Part shown: in pieces, positions 24,724-32,828 of the stretch
Position numbering within the stretch: the stretch's first letter is position 1
Layout: each line of letters begins with the position of its first letter
Source: DATFKA01 sp042095835
GTDB lineage: Bacteria > Bacteroidota > Bacteroidia > Chitinophagales > Saprospiraceae
Length of the DNA: 64,000 bases
Direction: 5' to 3'
Assembly (NCBI GenBank): GCA_042095835.1
Contig: JBELML010000013.1
Span: 17,241-81,240 of the forward strand
Position numbers and translations under genes: made by a program
Notes under the pieces: generated by a model
The model's input: only the letters and a program-made list of their open reading frames with translations
Databases searched by the model: none
Told to the model about the DNA's origin: nothing

Positions 24724-27393
24724 ATGGCAAAAACAAATGCGGAATCAGCAAGACTAAAGGAACATTACAGTAAAAATAAAAACTGGATGCAATGGGGCCC
24801 CTACTTGAGTGAACGCCAATGGTCAACGGTACGCGAAGACTATAGTGAAGACGGTAACGCCTGGGGCTACTTTCCCCATGAACAAGCACGTTCTCGGGTT
24901 TATCGCTGGGGAGAGGACGGACTAGCGGGCCTGTCTGATGAGAAGTGCAGGCTTTGTTTTGGAGTGGCTTTATGGAATGGTAACGATGATATTATAAAGG
25001 AACGTTTATTTGGGCTCACTGGTCCCGAAGGGAACCACGGCGAGGATGTCAAAGAGTTGTACTATTATCTGGATTGTACACCTACGCATTCTTACATGAA
25101 GCACCTGTATAAATATCCACAGGCGAAGTTCCCTTACGACAAGCTCATTGAAGAGAATGGAAAACGTAGCAAAAAAGATCTGGAATATGAACTCGTTGAT
25201 ACGGGGGTATTCAAGAACAACGCCTACTTCGATGTGTATACAGAGTATGCCAAAGCAGATACCGACGATATCCTCGTCCGTATTTCTATTCATAATCGCG
25301 GGCAAGAATGGGCGCCGATTACAGTTTTGCCAACGCTTTGGTTTAGAAACCTATGGTCTTTTGGCTTAGGAGAAAAGCCTGACATCAAGCTCATTGCGGA
25401 TAAGCAGCACTATGCTGTATTAGAAGCACAATCCGAAGATTTTGAATCGCCTTACTATTTATATTACGAGCATCCAGAGCAAACGCTTTTTACAGAAAAT
25501 GAAACCAACAAAGAGGCTATCTATGGTCATGCCAACGAAAGTCCTTTTGTAAAAGATGCCATCAACGATGCCGTTGTCCAGAATGACTTCAAGATTTTCA
25601 GGAAAAAAACCAATGGCACCAAATGTTCTCCGCTCTATCAATACGAAATTCCTAGTGGAGGCAAGGTTGAAATACGCCTCAGACTCAGTGCAGAAGAATT
25701 CACAGCCAATCCTTTAAAAGAAGGCTTTGAAAATATTTTTTCTGCACGGATTAAGGAAGCCAATTCCTTCTACAAACAGTTTCAACCCAAAAACCATCCC
25801 GCCGAGCCCGAGTTGGTCAATATCCAGCGTCAAGCATTTGCAGGTATGCTGTGGACCAAACAATATTATAATATCGACGTCACCACTTGGCTCAAAGGAG
25901 AACACGAAGTAGACCTACCCGCTCGCCAGAAAGGAAGCACCCGGAACAAAAAGTGGAAGACCCTCTCCAATGAGGATATAATTTCCATGCCCGACAAATG
26001 GGAATACCCTTGGTATGCTGCTTGGGATTTGGCATTTCACTGTGTACCCTTGGCCATGCTAGATGCCAATTTTGCCAAGCATCAGTTGATCCTATTCCTT
26101 CGTGAGAGATATATGGCTCCAAACGGACAGATACCAGCCTATGAGTGGAGTTTTAGCGATGTAAACCCTCCTGTACACGCTTGGGCTTGTATGAAGGTTT
26201 ATAAAATGGAAAAAGAAAAAGAAGGAAAAGGAGACGTAGATTTTCTCAAGCGTGTTTTTCAAAAGCTATTGATCAATTTCACCTGGTGGGTGAATAGTAA
26301 AGACCGAAACAATAATAATGTCTTTGAGGGCGGATTCCTGGGACTTGATAATATTGGTCCTTTTGATCGTAGCTCCAATATTCCTGGAGGAGGCTTTTTA
26401 GAGCAGGCTGACGGTACCTCCTGGATGGCCCTTTATTGTCTCAATATGTTGGATATGGCGCTGGAGATCGCGCAAGTAGACCCTACTTTTGAGGATGTAG
26501 CCACTAAATTTTTGGAGCATTTCGTTTATATCGCGGAATCCTTGAATAAGATTGGTGAAGACTGGACAGGATCATGGGATGAGGAAGAAGGGTTCTTCTA
26601 CGATATTTTGGCCTTACCCAGCGATGAATTTATACCGATCAAGATTCGCTCACTGGTTGGATTGACTTCTTTCTTTGCCACCTTACTCATTGAGGAGGAG
26701 CGCTTGGACAAGGTACCGAACTTCAAAAAGAAGATGATATGGTTCAAAAATTTCCGCATGAAGCACGGGTTATATGCCGTCATGGAGGAGTTTAAAGAAG
26801 ATGATAATGTGCTACTCTCTTTACTTCCTAGAGAACGCTTGATCAAGATGCTCCATGCCTTACTAGATGAGAAAGAGTTCTTTTCTCCCCACGGTATTCG
26901 TTCTTTATCCAAAAAGCACGAAAAACCCTACGTCTTTAGTATCGAGGGAAAAGAGTTCAGTATTACCTATGAACCTGGTGAATCTACTACACACATGTAT
27001 GGTGGCAACTCCAACTGGCGAGGCCCTGTATGGATGCCTGTGAATTATATCCTTATCGATGCTTTAAGGATAATGGACAGCTACTATGGAAAGTCTTTGC
27101 AAGTGAATTGCCCAACGGATAGTAATAATAAAATGAACTTAGGAGAGGTCGCCACTACGATTTCCAGAGCTTTAATTAGTCTATTTGAAAAAGATAAAAA
27201 AGGGCACAGACCAGTAAATGGTGCTTTAAAATTGTACCAAAATGATCCTGATTTTCAGGATTTAATTTTATTTTATGAGTACTTTCATGGAGACAATGGT
27301 CGTGGCTTAGGGGCATCGCATCAGACAGGATGGACAGGAGTAATTGCCCAACTAATCGACCATTGTGGGTGGAGTAAAAATGCAAAACCGTAA
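24724..27393 (+). CDS. GH63-type glucosidase (MGH1-like glycoside hydrolase)
   Basis: 889 residues, no signal peptide. The (alpha/alpha)6 barrel of clan GH-G/GH63 is indicated by 'WEYPWYAAWDLAFHCVPLA', 'NGQIPAYEWSFSDVNPPVHAWA', 'GGGFLEQADGTSWMA', 'YGGNSNWRGPVWMPVNYIL' and the closing 'GASHQTGWTGVIAQLI'. The N-terminal 'WGPYLSERQWSTVREDYS' beginning is shared by long bacterial members often listed simply as glucosidase. The candidate acid is in the 'AAWDLAF' region and the base in the C-terminal part; related enzymes hydrolyse alpha-glucosides, mannosylglycerate or glucosylglycerate. The exact substrate is not inferable. Confidence 0.85.
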   Translation: MAKTNAESARLKEHYSKNKNWMQWGPYLSERQWSTVREDYSEDGNAWGYFPHEQARSRVYRWGEDGLAGLSDEKCRLCFGVALWNGNDDIIKERLFGLTGPEGNHGEDVKELYYYLDCTPTHSYMKHLYKYPQAKFPYDKLIEENGKRSKKDLEYELVDTGVFKNNAYFDVYTEYAKADTDDILVRISIHNRGQEWAPITVLPTLWFRNLWSFGLGEKPDIKLIADKQHYAVLEAQSEDFESPYYLYYEHPEQTLFTENETNKEAIYGHANESPFVKDAINDAVVQNDFKIFRKKTNGTKCSPLYQYEIPSGGKVEIRLRLSAEEFTANPLKEGFENIFSARIKEANSFYKQFQPKNHPAEPELVNIQRQAFAGMLWTKQYYNIDVTTWLKGEHEVDLPARQKGSTRNKKWKTLSNEDIISMPDKWEYPWYAAWDLAFHCVPLAMLDANFAKHQLILFLRERYMAPNGQIPAYEWSFSDVNPPVHAWACMKVYKMEKEKEGKGDVDFLKRVFQKLLINFTWWVNSKDRNNNNVFEGGFLGLDNIGPFDRSSNIPGGGFLEQADGTSWMALYCLNMLDMALEIAQVDPTFEDVATKFLEHFVYIAESLNKIGEDWTGSWDEEEGFFYDILALPSDEFIPIKIRSLVGLTSFFATLLIEEERLDKVPNFKKKMIWFKNFRMKHGLYAVMEEFKEDDNVLLSLLPRERLIKMLHALLDEKEFFSPHGIRSLSKKHEKPYVFSIEGKEFSITYEPGESTTHMYGGNSNWRGPVWMPVNYILIDALRIMDSYYGKSLQVNCPTDSNNKMNLGEVATTISRALISLFEKDKKGHRPVNGALKLYQNDPDFQDLILFYEYFHGDNGRGLGASHQTGWTGVIAQLIDHCGWSKNAKP

Positions 27394-27482
27394 AGACTCT
27401 CTATTGCTAATTATACCAATCAAAGTGGTTTAAGAAGTATGAATAGTCTTTTATATTCTTCCTATTTTAAAAATCCTTCACT

Positions 27483-28325
27483 ATGAAAAATCGACTGTAT
27501 TTCATCCTTTTTTTAGTGCCCGTTACACTTTTATTATTTCGCTGCGGAGGAGGAGGTTGTGTAATAGACTTAAGTGCTATTCAGTATGACCAATCGCTCT
27601 CGCTCTATCCAGCCATAGAACTACCACTGAACGTAGAAATAGAAAACCCTAGCGGTTGCTTTACAGACTACTTCTGGTCTAGTACAGCTGGTCGTATCGA
27701 CCCTGATAATGGCACCTTATCTCCGACATTAATCACCGACTGCGATGCCAAATCGTATTCGATTACACTTGATGTCAAAGATCAGAATGGAAAAATCATT
27801 AAATCCAGAAGCCTGGAGATCAGTACCTCGAATTTAGAGAGCGTTGACGTAGCTACCGAGTATACCTCATCTGGTTATTTTGGCGATGCCTCAAAAGTCA
27901 AATTTGAGAAAGTCAATTATCAAGGAAAGGAAGCCGAAAAATTCGACTTTGACCCAAACGGCAACCAAGGCTTTGCTGGAGTATACTACCAATATCCGTC
28001 TGACAACTGGGGAGATTATCCAGGGAAAGACCTTTCAGGCTATAATAAAGTGCGCTTTGAAGCTTGTTCGCCAGATGCAGCTGTTGTCAATTTTATTGCC
28101 GGAGGTGTAGCCGATGGCACCAAGGAATATAAAGATTCTTTTAAAGGCGTGACCGGCTTTAAAAACCTCACTAGCGAATGGCAAAGCTTTGAAATCAATC
28201 TAAAGAAAAGAGACCTTTCTAGTGTATTAGGAGGTTTTGCTTGGGTGGCCAATAGAGATTACAACGCAGCTTCTGTAGAATTCTACATCGCTAACATTGA
28301 GTACATCCGCGAGAACTGTAATTAA
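27483..28325 (+). CDS. Lipoprotein with PKD-like and carbohydrate-binding-like domains
   Basis: 280 residues. The signal peptide ends in a lipobox ('LLLFRCGGGG', Cys21). Residues 25-115 form a beta-sandwich-like region with 'CFTDYFWSSTAGRIDPDNGTLSP', reminiscent of Ig/PKD folds. Residues 130-278 contain 'GYNKVRFEACSPDAAVVNFIAGG' and 'WQSFEINLKKRDLSSVLGGFAWV', a pattern seen in family 11-like or jelly-roll carbohydrate-binding domains. It follows the GH63 gene after 89 bp on the same strand. The function is inferred only from these folds. Confidence 0.65.
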   Translation: MKNRLYFILFLVPVTLLLFRCGGGGCVIDLSAIQYDQSLSLYPAIELPLNVEIENPSGCFTDYFWSSTAGRIDPDNGTLSPTLITDCDAKSYSITLDVKDQNGKIIKSRSLEISTSNLESVDVATEYTSSGYFGDASKVKFEKVNYQGKEAEKFDFDPNGNQGFAGVYYQYPSDNWGDYPGKDLSGYNKVRFEACSPDAAVVNFIAGGVADGTKEYKDSFKGVTGFKNLTSEWQSFEINLKKRDLSSVLGGFAWVANRDYNAASVEFYIANIEYIRENCN

Positions 28326-28982
28326 TCACGTTCTATCATATTTTTGACCATCGCTCTTGAGAATCGTTCGGGGAGCGATGGTTCCTCTTACCGACGAAAG
28401 CGGGTAAATGATACTATCTTGCCCTACGATTGTCCCTGGAAATAAGACACTATTACACCCAACTTCTACGCCATCTGCCAGCAAGGCACCAAATTTATTG
28501 GTCCCACTCGCTATACGTTGGCCATCTACCCGTACGTATATTTCATCTCCTGTAGATTTGTAGTTAGATACAATCGCACCTGCTCCTAGATGCGCTTTAT
28601 ATCCTAAGATGGAATCACCTACATAATTGAAATGAGGAACTTGTACACCATCAAATAAAATAGCATTCTTCACCTCTGTAGCATTACCAATCACTACATC
28701 ATCGCCACATAGTACTTGAGGCCGTACAAAAGCATTGTGGCGAACTTGACAATTAGCGCCAATAATACAAGGCCCTTGGATTAGGGCGGTCCTTTCGATA
28801 GAAGTACCTGGACCTACCCAAACTTGTGGAGCAATCTCCTGATAATCCGCTGGTAAATGCGGTATAATAGCTTGAATATAGGCAGCTATTTTAGGAATAG
28901 CCTGCCATAGTTGTATTTCTTCTTTTAAAAAGTCCGCAGCTCTAGACGCTTCTATTTGATCGAAAAAATCAATAGCTCTCAT
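28326..28982 (-). CDS. Left-handed beta-helix transferase-like protein (GlmU/LpxA-type repeats)
   Basis: 218 residues. About residues 55-200 are hexapeptide repeats ('GPGTSIERTALIQGPCIIGA', 'CQVRHNAFVRP', 'CGDDVVIGNATEVKNAI', 'YVGDSILGYKAHLGAGAIV', 'GCNSVLFPGTIVGQDS'), i.e. a left-handed beta-helix as in GlmU or UDP-sugar pyrophosphorylase C-domains. The nucleotidyltransferase domain of GlmU is absent. The start overlaps the stop of the PiT transporter gene by one base (TAATG), so they form an operon. Acyl acceptor unknown. Confidence 0.8.
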   Translation of the reverse strand: MRAIDFFDQIEASRAADFLKEEIQLWQAIPKIAAYIQAIIPHLPADYQEIAPQVWVGPGTSIERTALIQGPCIIGANCQVRHNAFVRPQVLCGDDVVIGNATEVKNAILFDGVQVPHFNYVGDSILGYKAHLGAGAIVSNYKSTGDEIYVRVDGQRIASGTNKFGALLADGVEVGCNSVLFPGTIVGQDSIIYPLSSVRGTIAPRTILKSDGQKYDRT

Positions 28983-31249
28983 TAGCTTTCAATACTATTC
29001 ACCAAGATCCAGGGATCTTCTGGTGTCAGGTTATTATCCACACTATAATAGAGCTTAACAAATGAAGCCGAACCTGCAATAAGGTCCTTGGTTTCTAAAA
29101 GAATACTGAAGAAGAGTATACTATTTCTAGCGCTGTACCCTTTTTCTTTGATCCCGGTAGCTTGAGTAGCTAGCAGGTTATCAATACTATTAAATATCGG
29201 TTGCCTTTGACTTAATAAATTCTGGTAGTTGGTATAGTTGCGGCTGCGAATCATCTCCGCGCAGGCAGCCAAGAAGCTATTCACCTCTTCTGCAATTTGC
29301 TTTAAGTGACTAATCTGTTTGTTTTCGAGTGGCATCAATACATCCGCTACGTGTCCCTCAATGGATTTTGTAATCAATTCCGCAGATTGGATGATGTCTT
29401 GTTCCAAATCATAGGCGAGTAGATAAGATCGACTGCCTTCTGCGTACTCCTCAGAGATACGCCGTATGCTTCCGTGGAAAGTGTATTTAAACTCCTCATT
29501 AGACCGGCTAAGGTCATCCATTGCGGTTTTTACCTTCTTGAGTTGCTTGCGGTCTTCACTAGCTAGACCTTCAATACTCGACCAATAAGCTGTTCTAATT
29601 GAATCTATGCTATCCGCTACGCTTTGCGAAGTATCATCAATAATACTTTTGGCAGTGACTTGATCTATTTTTTGATGAGCCGTCTCTAGGCCTACTTTTT
29701 GTTTTTCTCTACGACGATGAAGAAGGAAGGTATTGGTAATAAAGAAAATAGCAAACAAGACCAAAATAACGATGGCAACACCACCAAAAGTAGAGATCAA
29801 CCAAGCAAATAATGCAGATGCACTAAAGGCAATGAATGCCGTCATAAACCATCCGCCAATTACATTCAATACCCCTGCTACCCGATAAACTGCTGAATCA
29901 CGCCCCCAAGCACGATCTGCCAAAGAAGTACCCATCGCAACCATAAAAGAAACATAAGTGGTAGATAAAGGCAACTTCAAAGAGGTCGCAATAGCAATCA
30001 AAATACTAGCAACGGTGAGGTTGACCGAAGCACGAACGAGGTCAAAAGCAGGAGGGTCTATCTCTCTGACATTGCGTGGACTGAAAGCCTGGCTAATCCG
30101 CGTGTTCATCCCTTCGGATAGCATACCTTGTGAACCAGCGGAGACAGAAGTCATGAACCGAACGATGCCTCTAGCAAGAACATTAGATTTAAAACGCTCT
30201 AAACCTTCTGATTGGCGACCTAAATTCACCTCTGTTTCGGTCACTGATCTTGCCTTTCTAGACAACCATAAAGTCAATGCCATAATCAGCCCAGCGGCTA
30301 ATAATATATAGGTTGGCGCTTTAAATTTACCAGTCAGCACCTCCATTGTAAATTCTGTAGCTGCGCTTCCATCCGCTACCCAGGCATTGTAGGACTGAAA
30401 ACCAGCGAGCGGTACACCTACAAAGTTGACCAAATCATTGCCGGCAAAGGCCATTGCTAAAGCAAAAGTCCCAGTCAATACCACTATCCTGAGAATATTG
30501 ACTTTCATTCTATCCAACACAAAGGAAAGGATCGTTGTAATCCCAAAAGTAAGGAGTAGTAATAGCAGCCGATTATCCTGTGTCCATGTTTTAAAGGAAT
30601 CGCTTACAAACGAAGCTCCTTTTAGACCTTTGATCAATAAGAAGTATGAAATAGCTGCCAACGCAATCCCTGACCAGATAATCCCTACACTACGCATCTT
30701 TTTCTCATAATTAAAGGTAAAAAGGAGGCGTGTAAGGTATTGTATAATAGCACCTACGGTAAAGGCGACCCCCACCGAAAGGAAGATACCAGCAATAATT
30801 TTAAACGCACTATCCGAATTGATATAGGTAGAAATGGCGGCTAAACCCTCCCCATTCGCCATCACTTTGATAGCGGCGACCGCTACCGCTGCTCCCAACA
30901 ATTCAAACACAATAGAAACCGTAGTAGAAGTAGGTAAACCGAAGGTATTAAACAGATCGAGTAGGATAATATCAGTGAGCATCACCGCCAAAAAGATGAC
31001 CATGACTTCGGCGAAGACGAAATATTCCGGATTGAAGATCCCCTTCCTGGCTACTTCCATTAGACCACTAGCGAAGGTAGCCCCTACGATGATACCAATA
31101 CTGGCAATGATCATAATGACTCTACGACTCGCTACACGAGAGCCGATGGCAGAGTTGAGAAAGTTTACGGCATCATTTCCTACACCAACAATTAAATCTG
31201 AAGCTGCAAGAATCACCAAGAGAATAACAACAATTAAATAAAATTCCAT
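28982..31249 (-). CDS. PiT-family inorganic phosphate transporter fused to a PhoU-like domain
   Basis: 755 residues. Both inverted PiT signatures are visible: 'GVGNDAVNFLNSAIGSR' (about 22-38) and 'AFAGNDLVNFVGVPLAG' (about 266-282), together with 'GLPTSTTVSIVFELLG' and 'LKLPLSTTYVSFMVAMG'. At least 11 membrane helices precede a soluble C-terminal region (about 525-755) rich in helices ('SIRRISEEYAEGSRSYLLAYDLEQD'), resembling PhoU/DUF47 domains that control phosphate uptake. Canonical Pit proteins are about 500 residues, so this is the long fused type. Co-directional and overlapping with the beta-helix gene downstream. Confidence 0.9.
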   Translation of the reverse strand: MEFYLIVVILLVILAASDLIVGVGNDAVNFLNSAIGSRVASRRVIMIIASIGIIVGATFASGLMEVARKGIFNPEYFVFAEVMVIFLAVMLTDIILLDLFNTFGLPTSTTVSIVFELLGAAVAVAAIKVMANGEGLAAISTYINSDSAFKIIAGIFLSVGVAFTVGAIIQYLTRLLFTFNYEKKMRSVGIIWSGIALAAISYFLLIKGLKGASFVSDSFKTWTQDNRLLLLLLTFGITTILSFVLDRMKVNILRIVVLTGTFALAMAFAGNDLVNFVGVPLAGFQSYNAWVADGSAATEFTMEVLTGKFKAPTYILLAAGLIMALTLWLSRKARSVTETEVNLGRQSEGLERFKSNVLARGIVRFMTSVSAGSQGMLSEGMNTRISQAFSPRNVREIDPPAFDLVRASVNLTVASILIAIATSLKLPLSTTYVSFMVAMGTSLADRAWGRDSAVYRVAGVLNVIGGWFMTAFIAFSASALFAWLISTFGGVAIVILVLFAIFFITNTFLLHRRREKQKVGLETAHQKIDQVTAKSIIDDTSQSVADSIDSIRTAYWSSIEGLASEDRKQLKKVKTAMDDLSRSNEEFKYTFHGSIRRISEEYAEGSRSYLLAYDLEQDIIQSAELITKSIEGHVADVLMPLENKQISHLKQIAEEVNSFLAACAEMIRSRNYTNYQNLLSQRQPIFNSIDNLLATQATGIKEKGYSARNSILFFSILLETKDLIAGSASFVKLYYSVDNNLTPEDPWILVNSIES

Positions 31250-31280
31250 TAGGAAGTTAGTTGATTATAGGAATTTCCTT

Positions 31281-31444
31281 TTGAGTAACGGACAAAGAAT
31301 AAGTCCCGCATTTTGATCGAGAAAATTTTGTACCAAGACAAGGCAAAAAACGTAGGCAATGCAGGGCATTGATGAGGCTTTTTAACGAAGTATTGGAGCA
31401 AAAGATTCCATCAAAATCGGTAAGTTGTTTTTTGGCTGTTACTG
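31281..31444. repeat. Long hairpin element, copy 1 (shared 50-nt core 31341-31390)
   Basis: A 50-nt core (31341-31390) holds an inner stem CAATGC/GCATTG. Around it, arms of about 60 nt on either side are near-complementary: for example TTTTGTACCAAGAC on the left against TTTTGCTCCAATAC as the reverse complement of the right arm, further out ATTTTGAT against ATTTTGAT, and AGTAAC against AGTAAC. Weaker pairing continues to about 31270 and 31457. The core is 44/50 identical to that of copy 2, the arms are not. Confidence 0.75.
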
Positions 31445-31569
31445 AAACAAGGTTTTCAGGTAGCACACTAAAGAGTGCAATCTAACTAGTGATTATAAAC
31501 TAAAAGTTAAATCAGAAGCAAAATACAAGATCATCTTAAAAATAGCTGCATTCCTCCTAGTTTTTGAAT

Positions 31570-31596
31570 AGTTTGGTGAAAATCTTTTACCAAACT
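31570..31596. other. Near-perfect AT-rich hairpin between the two long hairpin elements
   Basis: AGTTTGGTGAAAA at 31570-31582 and TTTTACCAAACT at 31585-31596 pair with a single bulged base and a 2-nt loop; the + strand continues TATCTTTTAT. It could be a terminator for transcripts entering from the left, but no + strand gene precedes it. Confidence 0.5.
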
Positions 31597-31611
31597 TATC
31601 TTTTATACCGT

Positions 31612-31771
31612 GAAGTTGTCTAAGGTTTTCTGTTGCAGGCGAGAAAACAGTATTTTGAGGCTAATCGAGGCAAAAAACGCAAGCTATGCATCGCATAGAT
31701 GAGGCTTTTTAACGAAGAGTAGCCTTAAAAGATGTTTTTGATAGCCCAACAAGGAAACTTTAAACAGCTTC
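31612..31771. repeat. Long hairpin element, copy 2 (shared 50-nt core 31668-31717)
   Basis: The core at 31668-31717 matches copy 1 at 44 of 50 positions, with inner stem CTATGC/GCATAG, a compensated A-T to T-A change. The arms pair with each other: GAAGTTGTCTAAGGTTTTC against GAAGCTGTTTAAAGTTTCC, and AAAACAGTATTTTGAGGCTA against AAAACATCTTTTAAGGCTA (right arm shown as reverse complement). The element ends 19 bp before the pgeF start codon. Confidence 0.75.
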
Positions 31772-31790
31772 CGTATAACTCAGCTCAACA

Positions 31791-32552
31791 ATGAATCTGT
31801 CAGCTTATCAAAAAAGGTATATTCTCCCTAGTATTTTTCAGGCTTTTCCGACAGTGATTGCTGCGCAAAGTACGCGCCTAGGCGGTGTAAGTGCTGCTCC
31901 ATATACCAGCCTAAACCTGGGACTACATACCAATGATCAGCTACAAAGTGTTCAACAGAATAGAGCGCTATTTTTCTCAGATTTAGGTTTTACAGAAGCC
32001 GCAACTGCTGGTGGTTTTCAGGTTCATCAAGACCAGATCAAGATAGTAGATAAGCCTGGACAAGTCACTGGCTATGATGCCTTCATTACCCAACAAAAAG
32101 GCATTTTGCTTTCTGTGACCATTGCCGACTGTACCCCAATACTTCTTTATGATCCTACCCAAAAAGTTATTGCTGCTATCCATGCGGGTTGGAAAGGGAC
32201 TAGAGATCATATTGTAGATAAAACCTTACAAAAGATGATCCACACTTTTGGTACGATGGCGAGCGACTGCTACGCCTATATTGGTGCCTGCATCGATGAA
32301 TGTACATTTGAGGTAGATGCCGATGTGGCCGATCATTTCGCTACGGATTATAAAAGGTGGGACGCTAAGCTCAATAAATATTTTGTTGACCTCAAACAAG
32401 CCAATAAGGATCAGCTTCTCCTCCACGGCATCCCCGCAGGGCAAATCGAAATCAGCCCCTATTCTACCGTAAGCCATAATCAATACTTTTTTTCTCATCG
32501 CAAAGAGCAGGGTCAAACGGGTAGAATGTTAGCAGTGATTGGGATAAAATAA
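31791..32552 (+). CDS. pgeF: Peptidoglycan editing factor PgeF (multicopper polyphenol oxidase/laccase-domain, YfiH family)
   Basis: 253 residues, the family length. The metal-site residues are recognisable: His in 'GFQVHQDQI', Cys in 'TIADCTPILL', His in 'AAIHAGWKGT'. 'IGACIDECTFEV' and the C-terminal 'HNQYFFSHRKEQGQTGRMLAVIG' complete the family pattern. PgeF removes wrongly incorporated serine from UDP-MurNAc-peptide precursors; other members act on purine nucleosides. The gene is preceded by the long hairpin element and ends before two terminators. Confidence 0.9.
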   Translation: MNLSAYQKRYILPSIFQAFPTVIAAQSTRLGGVSAAPYTSLNLGLHTNDQLQSVQQNRALFFSDLGFTEAATAGGFQVHQDQIKIVDKPGQVTGYDAFITQQKGILLSVTIADCTPILLYDPTQKVIAAIHAGWKGTRDHIVDKTLQKMIHTFGTMASDCYAYIGACIDECTFEVDADVADHFATDYKRWDAKLNKYFVDLKQANKDQLLLHGIPAGQIEISPYSTVSHNQYFFSHRKEQGQTGRMLAVIGIK

Positions 32553-32676
32553 ACCCATATTCTAAATTTCTCCACTTTTTTGCAACCAAAACAATACCTC
32601 TCCGTAAATTCTATTTGATTAAGTACAAGTAGACTAAACCACTTGTTCAAAGATTACAAAAATGCTTTTTTCAGCG

Positions 32677-32738
32677 GGTGAGCAAATCAAAGATCAACTT
32701 TCGGGGGGACGTTCGATCTTTTGCTCACCGTTTTTTTA
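32677..32738 (+). terminator. Strong rho-independent terminator downstream of pgeF
   Basis: GGTGAGCAAA (32677-32686) plus AGATC (32691-32695) pair with GATCTTTTGCTCACC (32715-32729); a loop with six consecutive G follows inside, then a run of seven T (32731-32737). Confidence 0.85.
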
Positions 32739-32752
32739 TACAGAAATTTAAT

Positions 32753-32788
32753 AAAAATGCACTTCGGTCATGACCGAAGTGCATTTTT
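32753..32788. terminator. Bidirectional terminator between convergent genes
   Basis: A perfect 36-bp palindrome with AAAAATGCACTTCGGTCA as left half; A-tract and T-tract flank it, so it ends transcripts from both pgeF and the convergent T9SS protein gene. Confidence 0.9.
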
Positions 32789-32828
32789 ATTTGAGCCTCT
32801 TACCCGCTAGGAAAGACAAGCCTAACGA

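Noticed and set aside
32677..32738. Possible riboswitch or small RNA because of the complex G-rich loop
   Set aside because: It lies downstream of pgeF, no gene follows on that strand, and the seven-T run makes a terminator the simplest reading.
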